From Pseudomonadota bacterium (lineage in GTDB: Bacteria; Pseudomonadota; Alphaproteobacteria; Caulobacterales; Caulobacteraceae), in contig JAEXZS010000097.1 in assembly GCA_023451375.1 (NCBI GenBank), forward strand, positions 62,001-126,000: a stretch of 64,000 nt of DNA. The letters are read 5' to 3'. Below the pieces are notes generated by a model. It did not search any database, was not told where the DNA came from, and worked only from the letters and a program-made list of their open reading frames with translations. Shown piece after piece: positions 40,255-48,390 of the stretch (the first letter of the stretch is position 1; the number at the start of each line of letters is the position of its first letter). Both the position numbers and the translations under genes were made by a program.

Positions 40255-42228
40255 ATGTCGCGTACACGCCTGACCGCCGCCTGCCTCGCCGCCCTGATCT
40301 GCGGCGCCGCCTCGCCGGTTCTGGCGCAGACCTTCCAGTCCAGCCCGGTGGTGACCGATCCGACCCAGGCCGCCCTGGCCCTGCCCCGGCCGCAGCCGGC
40401 CATCCCGGCGCCGGTGGACCGGCCGTATCCCGGCGTCATCCAGTACCGCGCCGACGTCAGCGACCTGGACCGCCGCATCATCCAGGTCGAGCAGACCATT
40501 CCCGTCCCCCAGGTCGGTCCGCTGACGCTGCTCTATCCGAAATACCTGCCGGGCAATCACGCCGCCACCGGGCCGATCCAGCTGCTGTCGGGCCTGAGCG
40601 TGACGGCGAACGGCCAGCGCATCGAATGGGTGCGCGACACACTGGACCCTTACGCCTTTCACCTGGACATCCCGGCGGGCGTGTCGGCCGTCCAGGTGCG
40701 GTTCCAGTGGCTGACGCAGCCCCCCGGCCAGTGGCGGGTGGTGCAGGCGCCGTCGATGCTGAACATGCAGTGGGAGAAGGCCATCCTTTATCCCGCCGGC
40801 TATTTCGCGAACCGCATCGCGGTGGCCCCATCGATCCGCCTGCCCGAGGGCTGGGGTCACGGCGCAGCGCTGGAGACGACGGGAACGGACGGCCAGTGGG
40901 TCAGCTTCGCCGAGACCGACCTTTACACCCTGATCGACAGCCCCCTGTTCGCGGGCGCGCACCACAGGCGGATCGACATAGACCCCAGCGGCGACGACGT
41001 GTGGCTGAACCTGTTCGGCGACGAGGCGAAGAACATCCAGCCCAGCGAGGAGCAGCTGGGTTTCTACGAGAGCATGGTGACCCAGACCGATCGTCTGTTC
41101 GGCGCGCGCCATTTCGACAAGTACGAGTTCCTGTTCGGCCTGACCGACCAGATGGGCGGCATCGGGCTGGAGCACCACCGCAGTTCCGAAAACACCTCGG
41201 CGCCGGACTTCTTCACCGACTGGAAGAAGAGCGCGGGGGACCGGGCCCTGCTGCCGCACGAGTACGCGCACTCGTGGAACGGCAAGTTCATGCGGCCCGC
41301 CGACGAGCTGACCGCCAACCATAACGTCCCGACCCAGAACACCCTGCTGTGGGTCTATGAGGGGCAGACGGAATACTGGGGCGACGTGCTGGCGGCGCGG
41401 TCGGGCCTGCATCCGATGGAAGAGGCGCGGGCGCTGCTGGCCACCGTCGCCGCCTTCTACGACAACCAGCCGGGACGCCAGTGGCGGCCGTTGCAGGACA
41501 CCAACAACCACAATCTGCTGGGCTACCGCGTGCCGGGCCAGTGGACCTCGTGGATGCGGGGGACCGGCGACTATTACCGCGAGAGCCTGCTGATCTGGCT
41601 GGACGCCGACACGCTGATCCGCGAGGCGACGAACAACCGGCGCTCGCTGGATGACTTCGCCAAGCGCTTCTTCGGACATGGCGACGGATCGTGGACGCCG
41701 CAGGGCTATACCTTCGAGGACGTGGTGGCGGCGCTGAACGCGGTGCATCCCCACGACTGGACCGGCTTCCTGCGCGAGCGGCTGGACGCGGCGGGGCCGA
41801 CGGCGACCGCGCCGCTGGCGGGGATCGAGCGGGCCGGATACCGCCTGACCTACACGGATACGCTGACCGATGTCGAAAAGGCCGTGCAGAGCGGCTGGGC
41901 CAACGACTTCCAGTATTCGCTGGGCTTCACCCTGTCGGGCGACAGGATCAACAGCGTGCGCTGGGGCGGCCCCGCGTTCGAACAGGGCATCGGCGCGGGC
42001 TGGACCCTGGTGGCGGTGAACGGCGAGGCGGGCTCGGCCGAGGTTCTGCGCGAGGCGGTGACGGCGGCCAAGGGGACGGACGCGCCGATCGAATTGCTGG
42101 TCAAGACCGGCGATCGGTTCCGGACCGTCGCCTTCGACTACCACGACGGCCTGCGCTATCCGCGGCTGGAGCGGGTCGAGGGGACGCGGGATCGGCTGGC
42201 GGACATCTACGCGCCGAGACGGCGGTAG
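40255..42228 (+). CDS. M61 family metallopeptidase, copy 2
   Basis: A 657-residue paralogue of the preceding gene (signal MSRTRLTAACLAALICGAAS). The zinc motif is HEYAH in LLPHEYAHSWNGK, with WVYEGQTEYWG downstream and a PDZ-like C-terminus (PAFEQGIGAGWTLVAVNGEAG). The two proteins align over their whole length and both end with YPRLERVEGTRD or YPHLERIEGTPD plus LxDI. The ATG at 40255 is chosen because it starts the signal peptide; the upstream 20 residues of the frame are not supported. A bidirectional hairpin follows. Confidence 0.9.
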   Translation: MSRTRLTAACLAALICGAASPVLAQTFQSSPVVTDPTQAALALPRPQPAIPAPVDRPYPGVIQYRADVSDLDRRIIQVEQTIPVPQVGPLTLLYPKYLPGNHAATGPIQLLSGLSVTANGQRIEWVRDTLDPYAFHLDIPAGVSAVQVRFQWLTQPPGQWRVVQAPSMLNMQWEKAILYPAGYFANRIAVAPSIRLPEGWGHGAALETTGTDGQWVSFAETDLYTLIDSPLFAGAHHRRIDIDPSGDDVWLNLFGDEAKNIQPSEEQLGFYESMVTQTDRLFGARHFDKYEFLFGLTDQMGGIGLEHHRSSENTSAPDFFTDWKKSAGDRALLPHEYAHSWNGKFMRPADELTANHNVPTQNTLLWVYEGQTEYWGDVLAARSGLHPMEEARALLATVAAFYDNQPGRQWRPLQDTNNHNLLGYRVPGQWTSWMRGTGDYYRESLLIWLDADTLIREATNNRRSLDDFAKRFFGHGDGSWTPQGYTFEDVVAALNAVHPHDWTGFLRERLDAAGPTATAPLAGIERAGYRLTYTDTLTDVEKAVQSGWANDFQYSLGFTLSGDRINSVRWGGPAFEQGIGAGWTLVAVNGEAGSAEVLREAVTAAKGTDAPIELLVKTGDRFRTVAFDYHDGLRYPRLERVEGTRDRLADIYAPRRR

Positions 42229-42234
42229 GGCGGA

Positions 42235-42263
42235 CACGTCCCTCCGTCGGACGGAGGGACGTG
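42235..42263. terminator. Bidirectional hairpin between M61 and DoxX genes
   Basis: CACGTCCCTCCG and CGGAGGGACGTG form a perfect 12-bp stem around TCGGA, seven bases after one stop and eight bases before the opposing stop. No T run follows, but the position between convergent genes supports termination. Confidence 0.7.
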
Positions 42264-42270
42264 CGAGGCC

Positions 42271-42654
42271 TCAGCGCTTGTCCAGGCTCCAGGCGCCGGG
42301 ACCGGCGGTGAAGAGGTACAGGAAGACGAAACAGAACAGGATGGCCGCGTCGCCGCCGTTGGCCGCCGGATAGGGGCTGCTGGGGAAGTGGAACATCCAG
42401 TAGGCGACGGCCATCTGGCCCGAGGCGATGAAGGCGGCCGGACGGGTGAACAGGCCCAGCACCAGCAGACCGCCGGTCACCAGTTCAATGATCGCGCCGA
42501 CGCCCATCAGGGAGGCGATCTCGACCTCGCCGGGCTGGGCGCCTTCGGGGAAGCCGAACAGCTTGACGATCCCGTGGGCCAGGAACAGCAGGCCCGCCAC
42601 GATGCGCAGGGCCGCCAGGGCGCGCGGCGACCAGCCGCTGACCGATCTAGCCAT
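42271..42654 (-). CDS. DoxX family membrane protein
   Basis: A 127-residue protein with four helices. ALRIVAGLLFLAHGIVKLFGFPEG and GLFTRPAAFIASGQMAVAYWMFHFP are DoxX family signatures, and GGDAAILFCFVFLYLFTAGPG closes it. DoxX proteins associate with redox or oxidative-stress functions. The ATG at 42654 starts the fold; the longer frame is discounted. It is 87 bases downstream of the pirin gene on the same strand and is likely co-transcribed with it. Confidence 0.88.
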   Translation of the reverse strand: MARSVSGWSPRALAALRIVAGLLFLAHGIVKLFGFPEGAQPGEVEIASLMGVGAIIELVTGGLLVLGLFTRPAAFIASGQMAVAYWMFHFPSSPYPAANGGDAAILFCFVFLYLFTAGPGAWSLDKR

Positions 42655-42741
42655 GTCGATTTTCTCCTTCCCCAGGTCGCGGACGCCCGCACGGGGCCGT
42701 CCGGCCAAGCCAAGCTTGACCGGACAGGTTGATCCCAAAAC

Positions 42742-43455
42742 TCAGGCGGCGTCCACCAGCACGATCTCGGCGTCCGACAGCGCCTTGACGGTGACGACCT
42801 CCTCCTGGGCGATGGCGGCGCCGTCGCGGGCGTTCAGACGAACACCATTGACCTCGACCTCGCCCTTGGCGGGCACCAGATAGGCGCGGCGCGTCGAGCC
42901 CAGCGGATAGTCGGCGCGGTCGCCGGCCTTCAGCGTCGCCGCCACGACCCGGGCGTCGGTGCGGATCGGCAAGGCGTCCCCCCCGCCCTCAATCGTGTCC
43001 GCCTCGAAGCCGGAGGCCAGGACCACGAACTGGCCGGAACGCTCGCCCTTGGGGAAGGGCTTGGAGCCCCAGCTGGGCTTCTCGCCGCGCTTGGTCGGCT
43101 CGATCCAGATCTGGAAGATGCGGGTCAGGTCGGGCTCGGCGTTGTATTCGGCGTGGCGGATGCCGGTGCCCGCGCTCATCACCTGGACGTCGCCGGCGAC
43201 GGTGCGGCCCTTGTTGCCCAGGCTGTCCTCATGGCTGATCGCGCCTTCGCGGACGTAGGTGATGATCTCCATGTCGGCATGGGGGTGCGGCGGGAAGCCC
43301 GCGCCCGCGGCGATCTCGTCGTCGTTCCAGACGCGCAGATTGCCCCAGCTCATCCGCTTGGGATCGTAATAGTTGGCGAAAGAGAAGTGGTGTTTGGCGT
43401 TGAGCCAGCCGTGGTCGGCGCCGCCCAGGCCTTCGAAGGGTCTGCGTTCGATCAT
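42742..43455 (-). CDS. Pirin family protein
   Basis: A 237-residue bicupin. The metal ligands are visible in GFPPHPHADMEIITYV (two His), SHEDSLGN (His) and HAEYN (His/Glu). Bacterial pirins such as YhhW can degrade quercetin; others act as redox sensors or cofactors. MIERRPFEGLGGADHGWLNA is the standard N-terminus, fixing the start at 43455. It is divergent from a LysR regulator across 111 bases, which suggests that the regulator controls pirin and DoxX. Confidence 0.92.
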   Translation of the reverse strand: MIERRPFEGLGGADHGWLNAKHHFSFANYYDPKRMSWGNLRVWNDDEIAAGAGFPPHPHADMEIITYVREGAISHEDSLGNKGRTVAGDVQVMSAGTGIRHAEYNAEPDLTRIFQIWIEPTKRGEKPSWGSKPFPKGERSGQFVVLASGFEADTIEGGGDALPIRTDARVVAATLKAGDRADYPLGSTRRAYLVPAKGEVEVNGVRLNARDGAAIAQEEVVTVKALSDAEIVLVDAA

Positions 43456-43566
43456 GGTTCGGTCCTCCGCGCCGGACCGTTCCGGCGCTGTTGCTTGACG
43501 CCAAGATAGAGATCGGCGACCGAACAGAAATAGAAACAGCCGAAACTCATCGTTTCCGGAGGAGCC

Positions 43567-44493
43567 ATGTCGCGCCTGCCTGATCTCGAGGCCCTGGCCA
43601 TCTTCGCCAGGGTGGCGGAAACCCAGTCCTTCTCCGGCGCGGCCGAGGCGCTGGGGCTGTCCAAGGCGACGGTGTCCAAGGCGGTGACGCGGCTGGAGCG
43701 GCAGTTGAAGACCACCCTGCTGCACCGGACCTCGCGACGCTTCTCCCTGACCGATGCGGGCCGGACGCTGGCGGCGCGGGCGGCGCACATGCTGGCCGAG
43801 GCGGAAGGGGCGGTCAGCGAGGCGCTGGACATGTCGGTGACGCCGCGAGGACTGGTGCGGCTGGCCGCTCCCATGTCGTTCGGCATGGCCTATGTGGCGC
43901 CGGCCCTGCCGGAGTTCCTGGCGCGGCACCCGGACGTGTCGATCGACCTGCACCTGTCGGACGAGGTGGTCGACCTGGTGGGCGGCGGGTTCGACTGCGC
44001 CCTGCGGATCGCCGCCCTGCCCGATTCCTCTCTGACGGCGCGCAGGCTGCGCCCGGTCGAGCGGCTCCTGGTGGCTTCACCCGACTACCTGGCCCAGCGC
44101 GGACGGCCGGTCCATCCGCGGGACCTGGAGCGCCACGCCTGCCTGAGCTACGCCTATATGCCGACCCCGGACGCCTGGCGCTTCGTCAACGCCGCGGGCG
44201 AGGAGGTCGTGGTGCGTCCGCGCGGGCCGCTGAGGGCGAACAACTCCGACGCCCTGACCGCGTCGCTGTGCGCGGGGCTGGGCCTGTTTCCCCAGCCGGA
44301 CTTCATCGCCTGGAAGGACATCGCCCAGGGCAAGCTGCAGGCGGTGATGACCGACTGGCGCCTGCCGCCCATCGGCCTGCACCTGGTCGCGCCCAGCAGC
44401 GGGCCGCGACCGGCCCGCGTGGCGGCCCTGATGGACCATCTGGCCCGGACGTTCAGCGGCCCGCTGTGGCCCGGCGACACGGCCGGGCGCTGA
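43567..44493 (+). CDS. LysR family transcriptional regulator
   Basis: A 308-residue regulator. The winged helix-turn-helix covers residues 1-60 (LEALAIFARVAETQSFSGAAEALGLS, KATVSKAVTRLE). The effector domain follows, with the typical RPRGPLRANNSDALTASLCAGLGL segment. CGGAGGAGCC precedes the ATG. Divergent orientation to the pirin gene is the classic LysR layout, in which the regulator binds the shared intergenic region. Confidence 0.93.
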   Translation: MSRLPDLEALAIFARVAETQSFSGAAEALGLSKATVSKAVTRLERQLKTTLLHRTSRRFSLTDAGRTLAARAAHMLAEAEGAVSEALDMSVTPRGLVRLAAPMSFGMAYVAPALPEFLARHPDVSIDLHLSDEVVDLVGGGFDCALRIAALPDSSLTARRLRPVERLLVASPDYLAQRGRPVHPRDLERHACLSYAYMPTPDAWRFVNAAGEEVVVRPRGPLRANNSDALTASLCAGLGLFPQPDFIAWKDIAQGKLQAVMTDWRLPPIGLHLVAPSSGPRPARVAALMDHLARTFSGPLWPGDTAGR

Positions 44494-44496
44494 CGG

Positions 44497-44805
44497 TCAG
44501 CCGCACTTGACCTGGCGGACGACGCCCGACGGCTCCTCATAGACGAAGTTCACGCGGTTCTCGCGATAGTCCATCGTCGCCGGACAGGTGGTGCACAGGA
44601 CGCGGAAGATCTGTCCCTGCGGCGCGGCCGGTATCTCGGAGCGGTTGCGGCCGACATAGGCCTGATAGTCCTCGACCTTGCAGGCCTTGAACGCGGTCTC
44701 CGAACCCGGAGCGGGCGCGGGGTCGGTCCCTTCCATCGGCGCGCAGGCCGACAGGGCCAGGGCGCCGGCGGCCATCAGGGAACCCAGAACGAAGGCGGTC
44801 TTCAT
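44497..44805 (-). CDS. I78-type peptidase inhibitor lipoprotein, copy 1
   Basis: A 102-residue lipoprotein. The signal MKTAFVLGSLMAAGALALSAC ends in a lipobox cysteine. The mature part resembles the I78 inhibitor family: YVGRNRSEIP near the centre, then RVLCTTCPATMDYRENRVNFVY and the closing GVVRQVKCG. A related gene lies just upstream. I78 proteins inhibit serine proteases such as subtilisin. The ATG has GAGGAGACGACC upstream. It converges on the LysR gene with three bases between them. Confidence 0.82.
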   Translation of the reverse strand: MKTAFVLGSLMAAGALALSACAPMEGTDPAPAPGSETAFKACKVEDYQAYVGRNRSEIPAAPQGQIFRVLCTTCPATMDYRENRVNFVYEEPSGVVRQVKCG

Positions 44806-44830
44806 GGTCGTCTCCTCATTGCGCGCCGCG

Positions 44831-45175
44831 TCAGCCGCAGCGCACCTGTTCGATGATGCCGGTGTCCCGGTCGTAGAAGATGTTCAAGCGGTAGGCCGAG
44901 AAGTCCTCGTTGATGGCGCAGGTCGTGCAGGTCACGCGACGGTTCACGACATCGACCGGAACGGGGATCTCGGTGCGCGGTTTCCCGACCAGATGCTGCA
45001 TTTCGCCCGCCCTGCAGAGATCGGCGGTCTGGCCCGTGGGCATGCGGCTGCCGACGGGGGGATTCAGTTGCGCCTGCTCCACGGCGCGCGGCGCGGAGTC
45101 GTCGGCGGCCGGGGTGGAGGAGCAGGCGGCCAGGAGGGCGGCGCCGGCCAGGACGATCAGGCCGCCTTTTCCCAG
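44831..45175 (-). CDS. I78-type peptidase inhibitor lipoprotein, copy 2 (start uncertain)
   Basis: Its C-terminal part (LVGKPRTEIP, RRVTCTTCAINEDFSAYRLNIFY, GIIEQVRCG) parallels copy 1, so this is a tandem duplicate. A lipoprotein signal GKGGLIVLAGAALLAAC precedes it. No ATG, GTG or TTG occurs near the signal. The candidates are CTG at 45175 (keeps a lysine before the hydrophobic core), CTG at 45160 (CTGA overlap with the holC stop), or ATG at 45295, which would add 40 residues before the signal and overlap holC deeply. The 45175 start is a working choice only. It is probably coupled to holC. Confidence 0.68.
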   Translation of the reverse strand: MGKGGLIVLAGAALLAACSSTPAADDSAPRAVEQAQLNPPVGSRMPTGQTADLCRAGEMQHLVGKPRTEIPVPVDVVNRRVTCTTCAINEDFSAYRLNIFYDRDTGIIEQVRCG

Positions 45176-45615
45176 CGCCCCTCGTCGGTCTGACGCCAGT
45201 AGGCCAGGTCCGCGCCCTGCCCCTTCAGCGTCCGCCAGCGTTCGCGCGCGCGCTGCAGCGCCGGCTCGTCCCGACCGTCGAAAATGATGAAGCATCGTTC
45301 GAACCCTTCCGTGGCGCCCAGTTCTGCGTCGTCGAGGATGAACAGCGCCTGAGCGCCGTTCAGGTTCTCTCCGGTCTCGCTCAGCAGGACGGGCTGGCGC
45401 TCGGCGTGCGGCGCTCCGGCCCGGCCGTGCGGCAGGAAGCTGTCGTCGCGGTAGGTCCAGAGCGCCTCGTCCATCTCGTCCAGCCGATGCTCGGCCGACG
45501 CCTTGACCAGCGCGCGCCAGCCCCGCTCGAGCGTCTTCTCGAGCAGGGTCGGCAGCACCTGATCCAGCGTCGACCGCTCCAGGTGATAGAACCAGATTTC
45601 GGGCTTCTCGCTCAC
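45157..45615 (-). CDS. holC: DNA polymerase III chi subunit
   Basis: A 152-residue protein starting MSEKPEIWFYHLERSTLDQVLP, the typical opening of chi. Conserved segments are TLLEKTLERGWRALVKASAEH, LWTYRDDSFLPHG and ETGENLNGAQALFIL. Chi links the clamp loader to single-stranded DNA-binding protein at the replication fork. The gene lies 22 bases after pepA, its usual neighbour in many proteobacteria, and its end overlaps the second I78 gene. Confidence 0.92.
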   Translation of the reverse strand: MSEKPEIWFYHLERSTLDQVLPTLLEKTLERGWRALVKASAEHRLDEMDEALWTYRDDSFLPHGRAGAPHAERQPVLLSETGENLNGAQALFILDDAELGATEGFERCFIIFDGRDEPALQRARERWRTLKGQGADLAYWRQTDEGRWEKAA

Positions 45616-45637
45616 CCGGCCCTACCTTCTCAACGGA

Positions 45638-47113
45638 TTAGGACTCGTACTTGTCCGCCACCATGCGGTCCAGCGTGCGGACGGCGAAGCCGACGCCGCC
45701 TTCCGGGACGGTGGGGCTGGGGCTCTTGTTGGCCCAGGCGGTGGGGGCGATGTCCAGGTGCGCCCACGGCACGCCGTTGGTGAACTTCTGCAGGAACAGG
45801 GCGGCGGTGATCGAGCCGCCGGCGCGCCCGTTGCCCATGTTCTTCAGGTCCGCGATCTTGGACTCGATATGCTGGTTGTAGATGTCCGGGATCGGCATCC
45901 GCCAGAAGTTCTCGCCCACCTTGGCGGAGGCGTCCAGGATGGCGTCGGACACCTCGTCCGAGTTGGAGAAGACGCCGGCGTAGTCCAGGCCCAGCGCGAC
46001 GATCATGGCGCCCGTCAGGGTGGCCAGGTCGATCATGAACTTCGGCTTGAAGCGGTCCTGAGTGTACCAGAGGGCGTCGGCCAGCACGAGGCGGCCTTCG
46101 GCGTCGGTGTTGATCACCTCGATGGTCTGGCCCGACATCGAGACGACGACGTCGCCCGGACGCTGGGCGTTCCCGTCAGGCATGTTCTCGACCAGGCCCA
46201 GCACGCCGACGGCGTTGACCTTGGCCTTGCGGCCGGCCAAGGCCATCATGGTTCCGGCCACGGCGGCGGCGCCGCCCATGTCCCACTTCATGTCCTCCAT
46301 GCCCTCGGCGGGCTTGATCGAAATGCCGCCGGTGTCGAAGCAGACGCCCTTGCCGACGAAGGCGATGGGCTGGTCGCCCGCCGCCCCGCCGTTCCACTGG
46401 ATCACGGCCAGCTGGCTGTCGCGACGGCTGCCCTGGCCGACCGCCAGAAGCGTGCGCATGCCCAGCTTCTCCATCTCGGCCTCGCCGAGGATCTCGACCT
46501 TCAGCCCCAGCTTCTCGAGGTCCTTCACGCGGCGCGCGAACTCGGCCGGATAGAGGACGTTCGCCGGTTCGGACACCAGGTCGCGGGCGAAGAGGACGGC
46601 GTCGGCGACGGGCGACAGGCTGTCGAAGGCGGCGTCGGCGGCGCGAAGGTCGGAGGTGACGACGCGCACCGTCTTGATCGACGGCTTCTTGTCGGCCGTC
46701 TGGGTGGTCCGGTACTTGTCGAAGCGATAGGCGGCGAGACGCGCGGCGAAGCCGACGCGGGCGGCCTGTTCCGGCGCCAGGTGGGCCGCGTCGATGGTCA
46801 GGACCTCGGCGCCCGAGGACTTGGCGGCCGCATAGGCGTTGGCCCCGAAGGCCTCGATCGCCAGGTCGTCCAGCTTGTCGACCGCGCCGGCGCCCACCAG
46901 CAGGATGCTGTCGGCCTCGACGCCGTTCGGCGCGGCGACGGTCAGGGTCTGGCCAGCCTTGCCGGTCACGCGGCTCTTCGACAGGGCCTTGGTCAGCGCG
47001 CCGCCGGCCGCCTGGTCCAGGCTCGAACCCGAACCGGCGAGCGCCCGATCCTCATGGACGAGCACCGCCAGGATCTCGGCGGTTCCGGCGGCGGCGGCGA
47101 ATTCGATCTTCAT
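45638..47113 (-). CDS. pepA: Leucyl aminopeptidase (M17)
   Basis: A 491-residue cytosolic M17 aminopeptidase. The metal and active site is visible as VGKGVCFDTGGISIKP, MKWDMGGAAAV and the NTDAEGRLVLADAL signature. It removes N-terminal residues from peptides and in E. coli also binds DNA. The ATG at 47113 begins the N-terminal domain MKIEFAAAAGTAEILAV; the upstream 16 residues are not supported. It is followed by holC, and is divergent from lptF with about 140 bases between the starts, which hold both promoters. Confidence 0.95.
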   Translation of the reverse strand: MKIEFAAAAGTAEILAVLVHEDRALAGSGSSLDQAAGGALTKALSKSRVTGKAGQTLTVAAPNGVEADSILLVGAGAVDKLDDLAIEAFGANAYAAAKSSGAEVLTIDAAHLAPEQAARVGFAARLAAYRFDKYRTTQTADKKPSIKTVRVVTSDLRAADAAFDSLSPVADAVLFARDLVSEPANVLYPAEFARRVKDLEKLGLKVEILGEAEMEKLGMRTLLAVGQGSRRDSQLAVIQWNGGAAGDQPIAFVGKGVCFDTGGISIKPAEGMEDMKWDMGGAAAVAGTMMALAGRKAKVNAVGVLGLVENMPDGNAQRPGDVVVSMSGQTIEVINTDAEGRLVLADALWYTQDRFKPKFMIDLATLTGAMIVALGLDYAGVFSNSDEVSDAILDASAKVGENFWRMPIPDIYNQHIESKIADLKNMGNGRAGGSITAALFLQKFTNGVPWAHLDIAPTAWANKSPSPTVPEGGVGFAVRTLDRMVADKYES

Positions 47114-47253
47114 GCAACGGACTCCGGCCAGGCCCCACCTGGCTTCAGCTTGAAAAAACACAGCGGCGCGCCAGCTTGTCGCGGACGCGCCTCGATGTGC
47201 TACTAGATGCGCCTCAATATCGCCGCCTGCAACCGGGCGAAGTCCATCCGCCC

Positions 47254-48390
47254 ATGACGCTGATTCAACGTTACCTTTTCCGCCAGATATCGCTGCCCGT
47301 GGTCGCGGCGTGCGCGGCGCTGGCCGGAATCGGGATTCTCAGCCAGAGCCTGGATCAGCTGGAAGTCATCGTCGAGCGCGGCCAGAGCGTGTGGGTGATG
47401 ATCAAGCTGACGCTGCTGGCCCTGCCGCAGCTGCTGGCGGTGATCCTGCCCATCGGCCTGTTCATCGGCGCCCTGATCGCCCTGACGCGGCTGCAGCGCG
47501 AGCAGGAGATGACGGCGGCCTTCGCCGGCGGGATGACGCGCTGGCAGGTCATCGCCCCGACCGCGCGCCTGGCGGTGCTGGTCGCCATCCTGGCCCTTTT
47601 CATCAACCTGTTCATGCTGCCCTGGGCCCAGCAGGAGGTGCGTCGCCAGGCCTTCGCCATCCGCACCGACCTGGCGGCCCTGCTGGTCGAGGAGGGGCAA
47701 TTCGTCCAGGGACCCAACGGCCTGACCGTCTATGTCCAGCAGATCGAGCAGAGCGGCCTGCTGGTGAACCTGTTCGTCTATCTGGTCGACGGCGACGAGG
47801 TGACGACCTGGAACGCCGGCGAGGCGCGCTTCGGCCGTGACGCCGCCGGCCAGCCGATCCTGACCATGATCGACGGCTCGGCCCAGCGCTATTCGTCCAA
47901 CGGCGTGCTCGAGACCCTGTCGTTTCAACGCTACGACTTCTCCCTGGCGCCGTTCGCCGATGTGGCCGAGACGATCCGCTACAAGCCGTCGGACCTCTAT
48001 CTGCGCCAGCTGCTGAACCCCTCGCCGCGGGTGCTGGAGACCGCCGGGTCGCGCGGCGAGCTGCTGGCGGAGGCCCACTCGCGCCTGTCCTCGCCGCTCT
48101 ATGTGCTGGTCGCCATGGCCATGGCGCTGGCGGCCATCCTGGGCGGCGCCTTCAGCCGCAGCGGCTACAGCTGGCGCATCGCCAAGGCGGCGGGCTTCTT
48201 CCTGCTGGCGCGCGTGATCGGCTACGGCCTGGTCGCGGCCAGCGCCTGGAACGGCTGGATGAACGTGCTGCAGTACGCCGCGCCCCTGGTCGCCCTGGCC
48301 ATCGCCATGCGGGTGCTGTTCCGCGCCCTGAAGCCGCGCCGCGGCCGGCTGGCGCCGCTGGCCCGCAGGATGAAGGCGCGCTTCGCATGA
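47254..48390 (+). CDS. lptF: LPS export permease LptF
   Basis: A 378-residue inner-membrane protein with six hydrophobic helices around a periplasmic jellyroll domain. TLIQRYLFRQISLPVVAACAAL and QLLAVILPIGLFIGALIALTRLQREQE are LptF/LptG signatures; AFAGGMTRWQ follows. With LptG and the LptB ATPase it extracts LPS from the membrane. The ATG at 47254 starts the first helix segment; the longer frame upstream is discounted. Its stop overlaps the lptG start by four bases (ATGA). Confidence 0.94.
   Translation: MTLIQRYLFRQISLPVVAACAALAGIGILSQSLDQLEVIVERGQSVWVMIKLTLLALPQLLAVILPIGLFIGALIALTRLQREQEMTAAFAGGMTRWQVIAPTARLAVLVAILALFINLFMLPWAQQEVRRQAFAIRTDLAALLVEEGQFVQGPNGLTVYVQQIEQSGLLVNLFVYLVDGDEVTTWNAGEARFGRDAAGQPILTMIDGSAQRYSSNGVLETLSFQRYDFSLAPFADVAETIRYKPSDLYLRQLLNPSPRVLETAGSRGELLAEAHSRLSSPLYVLVAMAMALAAILGGAFSRSGYSWRIAKAAGFFLLARVIGYGLVAASAWNGWMNVLQYAAPLVALAIAMRVLFRALKPRRGRLAPLARRMKARFA

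Noticed and set aside
38241..42237. Two long minus-strand frames opposite the M61 peptidase genes
   Set aside because: They mirror each other only because the peptidase genes are paralogues; no independent domain, signal peptide or ribosome-binding site is visible.
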